Assembly (NCBI RefSeq): GCF_029784165.1
Contig: NC_073696.1
Location: 49,731,315 to 49,795,314 of the forward strand
From: Wyeomyia smithii
Lineage: Eukaryota > Arthropoda > Insecta > Diptera > Culicidae
Length of the DNA stretch: 64,000 bases
Direction of reading: 5' to 3'
Shown here: piece after piece, positions 33,410-45,924 of the stretch
Numbering within the stretch: the stretch's first letter is position 1
Layout of the letters: every line of letters begins with the position of its first letter
Notes under the pieces: generated by a model
Database searches by the model: none
What the model saw: only the letters and a program-made list of their open reading frames with translations
What the model was told of the DNA's origin: nothing
Made by a program: the position numbers and the translations under genes

Positions 33410-35342
33410 ATGTCCTCAGAACAAAAGATGCATATTTCGATATCACTTAACCTGGACACTGTGTACGAGTTGGAGACAGCAATCGAAAACACGGTGAAAT
33501 TAAACTACCATTCAATAACAATTCCGGTTGTGCATCGACGATTCCAAAGGGAGTTCCTGGAGGAACCGTTGAAGTCCCGTCATAATTGTTTCACTCGATC
33601 GGATTTATTGCTCACGTCATCCCAGTGGCTCAACCGAGTGATCTGCCGGTTAAGCAGTAATGTAGATTGTGATTCCGAAGACGAAACCGTTCGAAAGCAC
33701 GGAGAAGCAACGATTCGGCAGGAAATGTCCTTCGCTGAGCATTTAGTCCAAAATGGTTATATTATAATACGACTTAAAAATGCAAACTGTGCCAACCTGG
33801 CACGAGTTATTGGTTATGGACTAAAAGGAGTCCTGCTTGCAGAATTACCGATGGCTAGTCCTAAGAACTCCCACAGGATGTGGAGAAGCGATTTGAAGGG
33901 TGATCATGAATATAGCGACTCATGGAGTTGGTGGAATAATTTTCGATCGTATGCGGATACTGATTTTCACATCAAGGTTGCTTTAGAATTGACAGCGGAT
34001 ATCCCCAATAAAGAGGAAATTCATCGCTGGCTTGGTGAGCCGGTAGATGCTATCGTTATATCATCCAACATATTTCTAACTAATTCTAATAATTATCCCG
34101 TTCTATCGAAAGCTCATCAAGAATTATTAGTACTGTTTCATCGTACATTCAGCTGCCATTTCATATTGAAAGCCAATCCGGAGGATAAACGATTGGTCCA
34201 TTATTCGGACTACATTAAATACATTTTGCGCAATAACTACGTTAAGGATCCTATGCAAGGCTATGACGATTTGTTGGAAGTTCCATTGCAACCCTTGTAT
34301 GATAACCTGGACAGCTTTACGTACGAGGTCTTTGAGAAAGATCCCGTTAAATATATTCTGTATCAGAATGCTATTGGAGAGGCTCTCCGTGATCGCGTTC
34401 CAAGGGATGAAATTGAAACGCGCATTTCCATAGTGATGGTTGTTGGCGGAGGCCGTGGTCCATTGGTTCGCGCCGCCCTCAATGCTTCGGCCATAAGCAA
34501 ACGTAAGATAAAGCTGTACGTAATTGAGAAGAATCCAAATGCGATCGTCACTTTAAGTGCATTAATCGCTGAACTGTGGAAAAATAAAAATATCGAATTG
34601 ATTTCAACTGATATGCGGGAGTTCGAACCGCCGGAAAAGGCTGATATTCTTGTATCGGAGTTACTCGGATCCTTTGGAGACAACGAACTCTCGCCCGAAT
34701 GTTTAGATGGTGCGCAGAAACACTTGAAGCCGGATGGAATCAGCATACCATGTTAGTTTGGTTTGAAAATATTTGAAAAGCAAATCTTTATTCTTGATTT
34801 TTTCCACAGGCAAATCCACCTCATATATAAACCCCTGTATGACTTCGAAAATATACAACCAAATCCGCTCACTGGAAAAATGCTCCCACGCTAAAGAGCG
34901 CGTTGTCACTTCACGGCACATGGAGGGCTCATATGTGGCCTATTTGAAGAACGTTTATCACATCGATAACCCGCAAGCGCTGTTCGAGTTTGTCCACCCA
35001 AACCAAGACAAGGTTATTGATAACTCGCGCTTCCGTTCGGTTCGCTTCAAGGCTTCACTGGATTGTGTCATGCACGGAATCGCCGGTTATTTCGATGCCG
35101 TTCTGTACAAGGATATCACCATCAGTATTCATCCGTTCACGCACACCAAGGGAATGGGCTCCTGGTTTTCGATGTTTTTCCCACTGTTTGAGCCGATGCA
35201 GATCCGGAAGGGGGAGGAAATCGTTATCAACTTCTGGAGATGTGTAGCATCGCATAAGGTCTGGTATGAGTGGAATGTTGCCGAACCTAGACAGACCCAC
35301 ATTCACAATGTTCAAGGGCGAGGACAGCCGATCTGGAAGTAG
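33410..35342 (+). CDS. csul: PRMT5, type II protein arginine methyltransferase
   Basis: Forms symmetric dimethylarginine on Sm proteins, histones and Piwi-family proteins together with MEP50/Valois; the Drosophila gene is capsuleen (dart5). Exons 33410-34751 and 34810-35342, with a 58-bp intron (donor GTTAGT), encode 624 residues (human 637). The open frame reaches back to 33344, but only from a TTG, so the ATG at 33410 (MSSEQK) is used. An N-terminal TIM barrel is followed by the AdoMet site VVGGGRGPLVRAAL, the VFEKDP word with the Phe that sets symmetric dimethylation, and the double-E loop SELLGSFGDNELSPECLDG with both catalytic Glu. The C-terminal beta-barrel contains MHGIAGYFDAVLY and NFWRC..HKVWYEW. 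Nothing is missing. A polyadenylation signal AATAAA is at 35499-35504. It is convergent with the serine protease homologue. Confidence 0.97.
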
Positions 35343-35885
35343 GTGGGAAATTGCTAGTGTAAAAACTTTGATTGGGTATTGAATGAATTATTGACATCGA
35401 AAAAAACTTATCCTGACGACAATGTATAATGCTGACAATTTTTGGTTTAATTTCATCGATCGTTATTTTTCGTTAAATATTAAGGTTGTTATAGAGAGAA
35501 TAAAATACGGAACATTATTTAAACTAGTAACCACGTTTTGTTGCTAATATATTTCAGATTGTTTTAAGTCTCAAAGGTCATTCCTAAACCACCGGGTTAT
35601 CCAGAATGGGATAGAATTAGCCATTTTAAACAATTTTAAGCGTTGTTTAGTGTTATAAAATGGTAAAATTTATCCAGACAAAAGATGCCTAATATGATCT
35701 TGATTGATTGTGATTTAGGCGATTCGCAAAGGGAAGATCATTACTAAAAATAAAATTTAAAAATATGTTTCGTTTGATAAGTGGCTTTATTTTAAGATAC
35801 AATAAATTAATCTATGTTAATTCGATATTTGCAATAAATCTTTCTATCACAGATCCTTCAGCATATTCACCCTTGTAGTGGAATT
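35343..35885. other. Shared 3' intergenic region of PRMT5 and the protease homologue
   Basis: Contains the PRMT5 3'UTR with AATAAA at 35499-35504 and, on the minus strand, AATAAA near 35786 for the protease homologue. No further gene was seen. Confidence 0.55.
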
Positions 35886-36777
35886 TTACGCTAGCGGACC
35901 CGTGATGAGCTGAATCCAGTCCAGATAGTGCTGCACTCGGGTGTACAGGGTTGGCTTTCCGGGACTACAATTGTCCATGATAGCAGAAGCAATACCTGTC
36001 AGGATCTGCTGGTTATTAATGTGCACAACGAATCCAGCTCCGATGTCACCATTGCAAGCATTCACGAGAGCATCTTCGGCGCAGAACCGATCCGATTGCA
36101 CCTGATAAAACTGCTTGCAACGAGTTTCGCTGTTAACCCGTTGAAAACCTTGCAGAAGGTAACTATTAGGACCTGGAACTAGAGTAAGTAGATAGTTAAT
36201 TTCATGCCTCTAAATATCACCGATAGTACCGTACTTCTGTTGTTTCCGTAACCTACTACGTAACCTTGTTCGTTTTCTAGTGGTAATCTTAGCGATGTAG
36301 CTGCAGGGGAAAGTGGTATTCTCCGGATAAGTGTACCGCTGATATCAATCGTGTTGGGCAAAAAAATGATTCCGATATCATTCTGCCTGGTGGTAGCGTT
36401 GAACTGAGGATGCATGACAGCATTTCTGGATCTGTAGAATACTTGGTTAGCAAAGATCGAATTTCCTCCTAAGCCGATGTCCCAAATGGAGTATCTGTAC
36501 AAAAAAAATTACATCTAATCGATCTTATAGTTTTTGTCAACGAATTGATCTCTAACCCTAGGATGTTTTGAGCAGCGGTCAGTATGTGACGATTACTTAT
36601 TAGTGAACCACCTCCGAAAAATCCAGCCAGTTGCTCGGTCATAAAAAGTATGTACGCATTATGGGGTACATAGTCAGCAAATTGTCCATTGACCACAAAC
36701 GGTGTGCGGTCCACGCTTTTAGCATACACTCCTACAATTCCAACCAGTAACAAAACTAAGAAACGTATGTTCTTCAT
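35886..36777 (-). CDS. Secreted serine protease homologue (catalytically dead)
   Basis: Trypsin-fold (S1/PA clan) protein, 257 residues, from exons 36777-36557, 36494-36235 and 36178-35886. A hydrophobic signal peptide (MKNIRFLVLLLVGIVGVYA) is followed by a short propeptide and VVNGQFADYVPHNAYI, like the mature N terminus of chymotrypsin/collagenase-type enzymes. The His motif reads LTAAQN (Gln for His), the Asp motif NDIGIIFL is intact, and the Ser motif reads CNGDIGAGF (Ile for Ser). Without His and Ser it cannot hydrolyse peptides, so it is a serine protease homologue (SPH). Such proteins in mosquitoes include salivary, gut and immune cofactors; which role applies here is unknown. Exon 2 ends at a weak donor (GTACGG). 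A TATA box and initiator support the chosen start. Confidence 0.85.
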
Positions 36778-36828
36778 TGCGTATATTCGAAATTGGACAC
36801 CAGGAAATGTGTTCTCTGTGGATAATTG

Positions 36829-36869
36829 GACGACTCTGATTACCAAATCGACTTCCATGACCTTTTATA
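36829..36869 (-). promoter_or_regulatory. Core promoter (TATA plus initiator) of the protease homologue
   Basis: On the minus strand TATAAAAGG runs from 36869 to 36861, and an initiator-like TCAGAG from 36839, with its A at 36837. The spacing of 32 bp is that expected of a TATA/Inr promoter. It would give a 5'UTR of about 60 nt before the ATG at 36777. Confidence 0.7.
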
Positions 36870-36899
36870 TTGCAAAGGAAGCAATCTAATTTTCTCTTA

Positions 36900-37790
36900 T
36901 CTATCATAGGGTCTCATTTCCGCAGTACAAGCGATGATAAGCAAAAAAAGGGGATCTTGGCTAATCCAACTCGGGAAAAAGAAGTTGCCGATTGTGTTGA
37001 TGCTGATGTTCAAATATTTTCTGAGTCATAGAACTTAGCGTTTGTATTACTATAAATTATCTTTAATTTCTCGGTATATGATAATCTTTGCCTAATCTAA
37101 CGGTTATCATTAGGTATTTGAAATCCCGTATATTGGGTTCAACTACGCTTTCGGTCTTATACCTTGTAGCTTGTTGCATCATCGTCCATGTGTCCTATTT
37201 TGTTAGTCATGATAGAGATTGAATTAAATTTTTGAATCGGCCCCGTTGAGACAAACAGCATTGTTAAATTGTAGGGGCCCGGAAGTCAAGTACCTTGTGG
37301 GTCCCCTGTCAGCAACCAGTGGGACGAGACGTACCTGTCGGAGAGAACGGACCAACTTATCGAGTTTTTGACCGATTTCACGACCGACTAGATAGGATTC
37401 GGACGAGGGGGGCGAAATGGGAACCAACTAACTATTTTTTTCTCGACGAATAAAAATTAAACAATTCTTGAAGAGCTAAGCTGACCAAGCTGACACGCGA
37501 TAAGCTGACACATGACACCAATTTTCGCCAGAAACGATCCGCATAAACTTGTCCATGTCTGTAAGCAGCTCTCGTCATCACGCTACTTTCATCGAAACCG
37601 TGGTCCTATTGCATGCGGTTGTTTCTAGTAGCAGCATATTTCAAAGGTCAAAGGTTCAGCATCATAAAAATCATCTAACACATGCGTCAACGGTTGATTA
37701 TTGATAACATAGTGTCGTTCGTAGAACTAAATTTGTAGGGGTTACAAGGTGTGCTGAAGTACCTTGTAAACCGGTTGTGGGGCACTCCAG
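36900..37790. other. Unassigned repeat-like DNA upstream of the BEL/Pao remnant
   Basis: No supported gene. A minus-strand frame at 37427-37224 is open for 67 codons but unrecognised. The words ACCTTGTGGGTCCCC (37290) and TACCTTGTAAACC (37765) suggest an old insertion replaced the C-terminal end of the BEL/Pao integrase. Confidence 0.3.
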
Positions 37791-39409
37791 GTGGTATAAA
37801 TGACCGTTCTACGCCTCTCACGCTCAACGTGTCTTCTATTTGATTCTCGTCAAGCTCTTTCACCAGCTTCTTCAATTCTTGGTTTGCTCCGGTGAAATTG
37901 GCTGTTGTCAGTTAGTTTTCTTTGGAACTCCATGAATCGCCATGAAACATCTAACGATCATTATGCAGCTACTCGTATCTGTAGTGAATACAGAAACCGT
38001 AGTTAAGTCAAAAGAAAAATATTAATATCAATTGTCGGATCTATACGTGTGGGACAATCTGATCATCTGCGTAGGATTTAATATGACTAAATAATGTATT
38101 AGCACAGCATAAATGTAAAATGAGATTGGCAACCAGCAAAAAAATTGACGCAAACTTTTGCGTTTGATCGCAACTTTTCCGGATGCACAGTTACGTAAGA
38201 GGAGTGCGGATCGAGTCATTCGGTGTAGTGATGTCCGATTTTTTCAACTAATCGATTAATTGTTAATCGATTTTTTTGCTTGTGTCCGCTAATTGGACTC
38301 GATTGGCTGACGCGAGATATTCGATTAATCGAGATAATCGATTATCTGATTGCGAGAGCTCTAAGTTCAAAAATAAAATGTTAGTGCTGACCAACAGTCA
38401 GTTGCCAATAAACTTGATCTCTAGATTTCACTGACAAATCTGGCAGAAAGGGCAGAAAGCTCTAGAAATATTCCGTTGCCTACCTCTTGATTTCGATGTA
38501 CGAAGTTGGTTCATCGAACAAGCCTATGATCGAATCTCTACTGCAAACTCTGTGTAAAATAGTGTAACACCTAAACATTGCTTTTTTGCAGCAAAAAATA
38601 TTGTACAATTTTACAACATATTAAAACTTTCTTTAAGAGACTTTTTGGCTATTCGGTTTGAAATCACATTATTTAATATATTTATTAATTCAATTAGCCT
38701 AGTTCTTTATGAATCTTCGAGAAAGTATTTTCCCGATTCAATTAGTTCTTCAATTTTGCAATTGTGCATTCGTTTGCAAGTGATTTTGCTGTACGAAAAA
38801 CTTTACACTAAATCTAATGTCGTTTTCGTTTTTGCGGTGTAGCTACCCCGCGGACTACACTTTGTCCTATCACTGTTTTTTTTACATTTTCCGGACTATC
38901 CCGGACTACCCTTTTTCTGTCCCGGACAGTCCGCGCAAGAAACAGAGTGCAGTTTTGAAGACACCAACCCATTCGCACGTATGTGTCAAAATAAAATAAA
39001 AATGTGTCAAAATCGGTTTGCTTTGATTATCGTTCTTCGCGTGTCTAACATCAGGTTGAATTTTATTTATTTTATTTTGTTATTTTGTCATTTTTAAGTA
39101 AATTGGCAAATTTTTCGTACAGCAGCACAAACGCGATAAAAGACAATGGCGATAATGACCAAAACAGAAGTGACAGCTACCTCTGGTATTATACGCACAC
39201 CATTGCAACTGCTCGGAAAGTGTTTTTTTTAAAGCTGCAAAGCGTAGTCCGGGACGGGATAGTCCTGCCGTAAAAACGAATTCGACATAAGTAATCGAAT
39301 CCTATATCCTATCAAAAATGCTAAACATTCGAATTACAATGAATGGCCCTAGACATCCTGTGACGTGAGTAGGTGCCGTCAGTGGGACCATGCATCCTCT
39401 CCTCTCGAC

Positions 39410-39910
39410 TGTTAGATTAGGAAAATTTCTAGGTGGGGTCTTGGGAGCCGATTTCGCAGCTTTGTAAACGTTTGACCGGTTTTGCTGAATAAACTTCTGA
39501 AGGAACAGATGTTCCTAAAACTGACATGTATTTCATCGGTATTTCATAAAGCGTTGGAATCTGTCCTTGAATACGGTTCCATACTATAATTGGGTCAGAA
39601 TTTATTGGTGCAAAATCGCCATGCAAATACTGCCGTAGCTCTCCGAGTAATCTAACCATATGGTTGATGTTTTTGTATCTTAATGCTTCTCTAGCAAGAG
39701 TACCGTGGGCAGCCCACAGGTCATTACTTGGTTCGATGTTGACTGGTTCAGGTTGCTCCTCTCTACACTGCCTAGTAATGTTTTGCATCATATTAACTAA
39801 AATTATATTAAATGTGTCATATGTTCATACAAAGAAAAGCAACATTTTTCGTCATACTCACCAATCCAAGAAATCGTTTTAGATGTGACTGTTCAGTGTT
39901 CAGCTCTCAA
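39410..39910 (-). pseudogene. hAT transposase C-terminal (dimerisation) domain remnant
   Basis: Minus strand. SDPIIVWNRIQGQIPTLYEI then MKYMSVLGTSVPSE matches the hATC dimerisation pattern (SDPL.YW..N....P.L......YL..P.TSVPSER.FS..G). Immediately after TSVPSE a one-base frameshift moves the remaining LFSKTGQTFTKLRNRL into another frame. A short intron with GTGAGT donor may separate an upstream exon ending near 39860. It belongs to hAT element A and cannot make an active enzyme. Confidence 0.7.
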
Positions 39911-39984
39911 AATCTGCCAGAGATAATTGACATACTTTGTTAGCATGACTTGCTTCCTGTTGTTGTTGATTAACTTCCTCTGTT

Positions 39985-40260
39985 TTTATGTTGGACGCTT
40001 TGCAATGGCTATCCGTGAAGCAACGAATTGTTTATTTGTCTATGGTGTTCATTTTTAAAATAATTAATGGTTTGCTACCTCAATATTTGAGTGATCGAAT
40101 TGAAAGAGGAAGAGACTTTCATAGATATAACACTAGAAACGCGGATGAAATAAAAACACCTTTTTTCTAACGAGAGCTTCACAAAATTCATTGTTTTATA
40201 AAGGTATAAATTTTTCAAATCGATGCCAAGACATGTTTAACGTGCACCAACACTCGCGGA
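39985..40260 (+). mobile_element. L2/CR1-like non-LTR retrotransposon, 3' RT fragment
   Basis: ALQWLSVKQRIVYLSMVFIFKIINGLLPQYLSDRI is the familiar wording of the RT thumb/C-terminal arm in L2/CR1-like elements (LHWLPVKQRI..K......K..NGLAP.YL). A frameshift follows near 40165, after which NSLFYKGINF resumes. Fragment only. Confidence 0.6.
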
Positions 40261-40275
40261 GTTTAAGAGACAATA

Positions 40276-40399
40276 GGGGTCTTCACATCGAGCTCGTATA
40301 CGAATACCCAGCCGTAAACTGTGTATCTTCCATTACTCGTCAATGGAGGTTAGTATTTTTACGGCTGGGTATTTGTTTACGAGCTCGACATGAACACCC
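40276..40399. mobile_element. Small palindromic MITE
   Basis: 124 bp, almost entirely an inverted repeat: GAGCTCGTATACGAATACCC / AGCCGTAAA against TTTACGGCT / GGGTATTTGTTTACGAGCTC. ATA flanks both ends as a possible 3-bp duplication. Confidence 0.7.
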
Positions 40400-41295
40400 A
40401 TAATGTATTTCACACGGGAAAGTTTCTCTTGTATAGAACGACACTAAGTTTTTCAAAATGATGTAGAGTTGACCTGACGAAGTTTGAACAAACGGATTTT
40501 GAATGACAAAGTTTTAACAACGGGATTTATTTATAATCATATTTATATATTGATTGTTTATTGAAGCTTGTAAATGACAATGTTTTATACGAACGGATCT
40601 GATTGTGTTTGAAACCCTGTGCTAGTTTTGTGTGCTCTATGAATCAAGTATACAGTTTTTGAAGAAGTTTATATCTGAAGGTAAAATCAGTTCGTTTTTT
40701 TTTGTATAACTGATTAAAATGTGATCACATTAATTATCTATAGATAAATCGTCCAGCTCAAACCTGTGTAGGGGTATTAGAGGTGGTCGGGTATGGGAAA
40801 TTGGTTACCCGTACCCGACCCGTACCCGACTCATCGAGATTTTTCAAACCCGTACCCGACCCGAACCCGAAGTCTGATTTGTTTAAAATACCCGTACCCG
40901 ACCCGAACCCGAAAAATATCTATTCTATCTACCCGTACCCGACCCGTACCCGGGAGAAAAAAATGCCGAAATTGCCGGTACCCGACCCGTCCTGGATTTT
41001 TATTTTATTTTATTTTAAATACCTGATTACCTCGCACATTTTATGCACTGATTGTTTTTTTTTTTTTTTTTTTTAAGGGGGGATTTGTTAGTAGCTTAAG
41101 TATTTATGATAAATATTAGTAAATAATGAGTATGTGTGTCCAATCACAAATGGTGACTTCTCAACACTGTTAGAAATTTGTAATTTTAATTGTTAGGATT
41201 TGTTTGCTTTCGCAATTAGGACTTATCATTCGTAGGGATTTAAACCTACTTGTCAGAAAAGGGGAAGTAAACTTACAACTAACTTAATTGCTAAC

Positions 41296-44200
41296 TTATT
41301 GGCTATAAAGAGAGCTTATCGTAGCAATTGAGGATTGCAACGATTTTTGTCGAAAATTGTTAATAATTTTATTTGACATAGCTTCTAATGGTTCAACACC
41401 AGTAAGTCTATGTAATTCGAGTGTACCAAACCAAGGAGGACGCTTCAAAATCATTTTCAGAATTTTATTCTGAATCCTTTGGAGCGTTTTCTTCCTTGTT
41501 GAACAGCAACTTGACCAGATCGGTACAGCATAAAGCATTGCTGGTCTAAAAATTTGTTTGTAAATCAAAAGTTTGTTCTTTAAACAAAGTTTAGAATTCC
41601 TGTTAATAAGAGGATATAAACATCTCGTATATTTGATGCACTTGGCTTGTATACTCTCAATGTGCTCTTTGAAAATAAGTTTTTTATCATAAATTAGTCC
41701 CAAGTACTTAACCTTGTCGGACCAACTTAAAATAACCCCATTCATCTTGACAACGTGATTATTGTTTGGCTTGAGGAAAGAAGCCCTAGGCTTATGAGGA
41801 AAAATTATCATTTGAGTTTTAGAAGCATTGGGAGAGATTTTCCACTTTTGCAAGTAGGAAGAAAAAATATCTAAACTTTTCTGTAATCGACTGCATATGA
41901 CACGAAGGCTTTTTCCTTTTACGGAAATGCTTGTGTCATCGCAGAACAATGACTTTGTGCATCCTGGAGGCAAATCAGGAAGATCTGAAGTGAATATGTT
42001 GTACAGGACTGGACCCAAGACTGAACCTTGAGGTACACCTGCTCTGACAGAAAATCTATCAGATTTTGAATTCTGATAGACAACCTGCAGAGTTCGATCA
42101 GTAAGATAATTTTTTAAAATTTTGATTAGGAAAATTGGAAAATTAAAAGTTTGCAATTTCGCAATCAAACCTTTATGCCAAACACTGTCGAATGCTTTTT
42201 CTATGTCTAAAAGAGCAGCTCCAGTGGAATAACCTTCAGCAGTGATGGAAACGAAACGAATATGATGCAATCATCGTTTAATCTCCACATGTACACATCA
42301 TGAAGTGTTACAGTCCGCAACTAAACTTGAATCCTCTCAACACATAATGAAATGATGATATGGTGCGTAGGTTTCTGGGAGAAAATAAACACATGACTAG
42401 ACTACATCTGCTCTGAGAAGCGATTCGCTCGTTGTGTTTGTCTCTCCATATGCCGGTCGTTAGGGGAACAAAGAATAGCAGCAGAAGAATATCATGTCGC
42501 CTGAGCAGCAGCAGAGGTGTGGTGCGGTGAGAAGGAAAGTGTGGGGGAAGGGACTACTTCGGCAGCGGTTGACTTGAGCGAGAGTAGGAGAGCATACATT
42601 GTCATTTTCTTTCTTTTTCTGACAAAAAATCTTATTCATGGGTAATAACATAACAAGATCTGATCGCTCTGTGTAACAGAGACGAATAACTTCATATACC
42701 GAGTTGTGCACATTGAGAACCATATGTTGTGGTGTACGCTAACGACAAGCAATATATCGTAAAAAGGAAAGCAAAGAGAGTGAACCAACACCGATACTTT
42801 GTTATTCGCATACTGACGACGATGTCAACGCATCTTAGGCTTCCTTTATATGTATTCAAAATCGCTAGAGGTGATTTTTTTCCATCGCTGACCTTCAGAT
42901 TTGTTAGCTCGTATCATATTAGTAACTCTGAGCAATTGATGAGTTGTGGAATGCCCATGGCGAAATCCAAACTGTTCATTTGCAAAAATTGAATTTTCGT
43001 TGATGTGTGACATCATTCTGTTAAGAATAATTCTCTCAAACAGTTTACTTATTGAAGAAAGCAAACTAATTGGTCGATAACTTGAAACTTCTGCTGGGTT
43101 CTTATCCGGTTTTAAAATTGGAGTAATTTTTGCATTTTTCCATAATTTGGGAAAATATGCAATTTTGAAGCAGCAATTGAAAATTTTTACTAAAAATTCC
43201 ATTGTGCTCTCAGGGAGATGTTTGATTAGTATATTAAAGATTCCATCGTCACCAGGTGCTTTCATATTTTTGAATTTTTTAATAATTGATTTAATCTCAT
43301 TCAAGTTAGTTTCAATTATTTCTGCAGGTAAAAAATTCTGGGAAGAAATGAAATCAAATTGACGTGTGACTTCATTTTCAATTGGACTCACAAAATTCAA
43401 ATTTGAGTTATGAACACTCTCAAACTGCTGAGCAAGTCTTTGAGCCTTTTGTTCATTGGATACAAGAAAACGTTCACCATCTTTTAAAACTGGAATAGGC
43501 TTTGAAGGTTTCTTAAGAATCTTCGACAGCTTCCAAAATGGTTTTGAATATGGTTTCAATTTTTCAACTTTAGTCTCAAAATTTTGATTTCTCAGAAGAG
43601 TAAATCTATGTTCAATCTCTTTCTGTAAATCTTTATAAATAGTTTTAAAAACAGGGTCACGAGAACGTTGATATTGACGTCTGCGGACATTTTTCAAACG
43701 AATTAGAAGTTGAAGATTTTCGTCAATTATTGATGAATCAAATTTCACTTGAGCCTTTGGAACAGAATAATTCCTGGCATCAACAATTGCACATTTTAAT
43801 GCGTCCAAAGCGGAATCAATATTCACTTCGTTTTGCAAATCAAGCTCATTATTGAAATTTCTCTCAATATGAGTTTTGTATCTTTCCCAATTAGCCTTGT
43901 TATAATTAAAAACAGAGCTCATAGGGTTTAAAACTGATTCATGTGATAAAGAAAAAGTTATTGGAAGATGGTCAGAATCAAAGTCAGCATGTGTGATCAA
44001 ATCACTACATACATGACTTTGATCTGTTAGCACCAAATCAATTGTTGAAGGGTTTCTTACAGAAGAAAAGCATGTAGGACTATTCGGTGACAAAATAGAA
44101 TAGTATCCTGAAGAACAATCATTGAATAAAATTTTGCCATTGGAATTACTTTGAGAATTATTCCATGAACGATGTTTAGCGTTAAAATCGCCGATTATGA

Positions 44201-44615
44201 AAAATTTCGAACGATTTCTGGTGAGTTTTTGTAAATCACCTTTAAAATAATTTTTGTGCTCGCGTGTGCATTGAAATGGTAAATATGCTGCGGCAATAAA
44301 TAAAATCCCAAGTTCAGTTTGAACTTCAATTCCCAAAGTTTCAATAAATTTCGTCTCAAGATGGGGAAGAGCACGATGTTTGATTCGGCGATGAATAACA
44401 ATTGCAACTCCACCGCCGGAACCCTGAATCCTATCATATCTATGAACCACGTAATTGGGATCATATTTTAATTTAATGTTAGGTTTCAAAAATGTTTCAG
44501 TAATAATTGCAATATGCACATTATTTACTGTTAAAAAATTAAAAAGCTCATTCTCATTGGCCTTCAATGAGCGAGCATTCCAATTTAATATTTTAATTGT
44601 TTTATTTAAAATCAT
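41296..44615 (-). pseudogene. Jockey ORF2 (AP endonuclease plus reverse transcriptase), split by MITE
   Basis: The endonuclease part has LNWNARSL, ETFLKP, IIGDFNAKHRSW and SDHLPI. The RT part has YRPISLLSSISKLFERI, NEQFGFRHGHSTTHQLLRV, then after the insertion LLDIEKAFDSVWHKGL, GVPQGSVLGPVLYNIF and the catalytic FCDDT (Y/F-x-D-D box). The reading frame is otherwise open on both sides of the 651-bp insertion at 42240-42890, whose 8-bp duplication lies in the codons for SEG. There is no RNase H domain, as expected for Jockey. Confidence 0.88.
42240..42890. mobile_element. hAT-type MITE inside Jockey ORF2
   Basis: 651 bp with ends CAGTGATGGAAAC and complement CAGCGATGGAAAA, and an exact 8-bp duplication ACCTTCAG at 42232-42239 and 42891-42898. 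The CAG start, short inverted repeat and 8-bp duplication define it as hAT-like. No transposase. Youngest member of the nest. Confidence 0.88.
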
Positions 44616-45924
44616 TGCTAAATTTTAAATTAGAAACAATTTTAATAGTAAAATTTGTGCCTATTTGAATGGCTTCAAACATTGATTTTGCCTGCAACAT
44701 GGCGTTCATAAGATCGAACATTGCCTGTTGCAAAAAAGAAAGTTTACCTGCCGTAATAGGCCCCAGGCAGTTGACATTTGAAAAAATATTTTCGGCAGCA
44801 ATATTAGCTGGAGTGATAGGTGTACAATTATTTTCTAGCGTGTTTTGCTTACCCATATTAACGGTCATTTTCGAACTACCAACACTAGGCGGTATAATGT
44901 TCGAACTACCTGTAACCTGTGCATAAGTTAAACGGGTATGCAAAGGAGTAGGTAAACTATGCGTCACTGGTACGCTTGGAGAATTTTGTTTTGAAGTTGG
45001 TTTTAATTGAGAAATTGAATTTTGTTTACCTTGCCTTGCCTTAACAATTGCTAAACGGACTGGGCATTGATAAAAATTTGACATATGGTTGCCGTTACAA
45101 TTCGCACAGCGAAAATTTTTACTCTCTTTCACAGGACATGTGTCCTTTTTGTGAGAAGAGTCTCCACAATTAAGACATTTTTGGTCCATGTTACAGAATT
45201 TGGAACCATGGCCATAACGTTGGCAAGTACGGCATTGGGTGATATGCTTTTCACCTCCGCCATACTTCCTATAAATTTCCCACTTTACACGCACATTATA
45301 CAAAGCATGTGCTTTTTCAAAAAATTTTAAGTTGTTAACCTCATTGCGGTTAAAATGAATTAAATAATTAACAAGGGAAATTCCAGTTCTCTGACTGTTT
45401 TCGCCTCGTGATTTTTGTTTCATTAGAATTACTTGGGTAGGGGCTATGCCAAGTAATTCTGTTAAAGTAAGTTTGATCTCATCAACGGTTTGATCGTTGG
45501 TGAGACCTTTCAAGACAACCTTGAACGGCTTGGCGTTCTTGGTGTCATATGTAAAAAATTTGTACATCTTGTCAGTTAAATACTGAACAAGACGATCACG
45601 ACCCTTTACTGAGTCGGCTAATAAGCGGCATTCACCTCTACGGCCAATTTGATAGGTAACTTTAACGTCAGAAACAAACGTTGAAAGTTCCTTTTTGAAT
45701 ATATTAAATTCAGAAGAAATAGTTACCACAATAGGTGGAACTTTCTCCTTTTTTAAAGATTTTATATTTTGTATAGTTTCATTATTGGTAACTTCCATTT
45801 CACCAGCTTTTTGCTCAGGCAAAATATCAAAAGGATTGTCACTACAGACACTCTATGTGTCAGAAAGAGATGCCTCTCTTTTCCTCCCCGCAGCGATGCG
45901 AGGTTTCTTTTTCCGTCCAGCCAT
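44602..45924 (-). pseudogene. Jockey ORF1 (Gag-like nucleic-acid-binding protein), one stop
   Basis: Starts at the ATG at 45924 (MAGRKKKPR...), 440 codons. It ends with three CCHC zinc knuckles near residues 225-290: CRTCQRYGHGSKFC, CLNCGDSSHKKDTC and CANCNGNHMSNFYQC. These bind the element's RNA. One in-frame TAG at codon 24 (45855-45853) is the only break seen. ORF1 overlaps the ORF2 start by 14 nt (ATGATTTTAAATAA). Confidence 0.8.
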
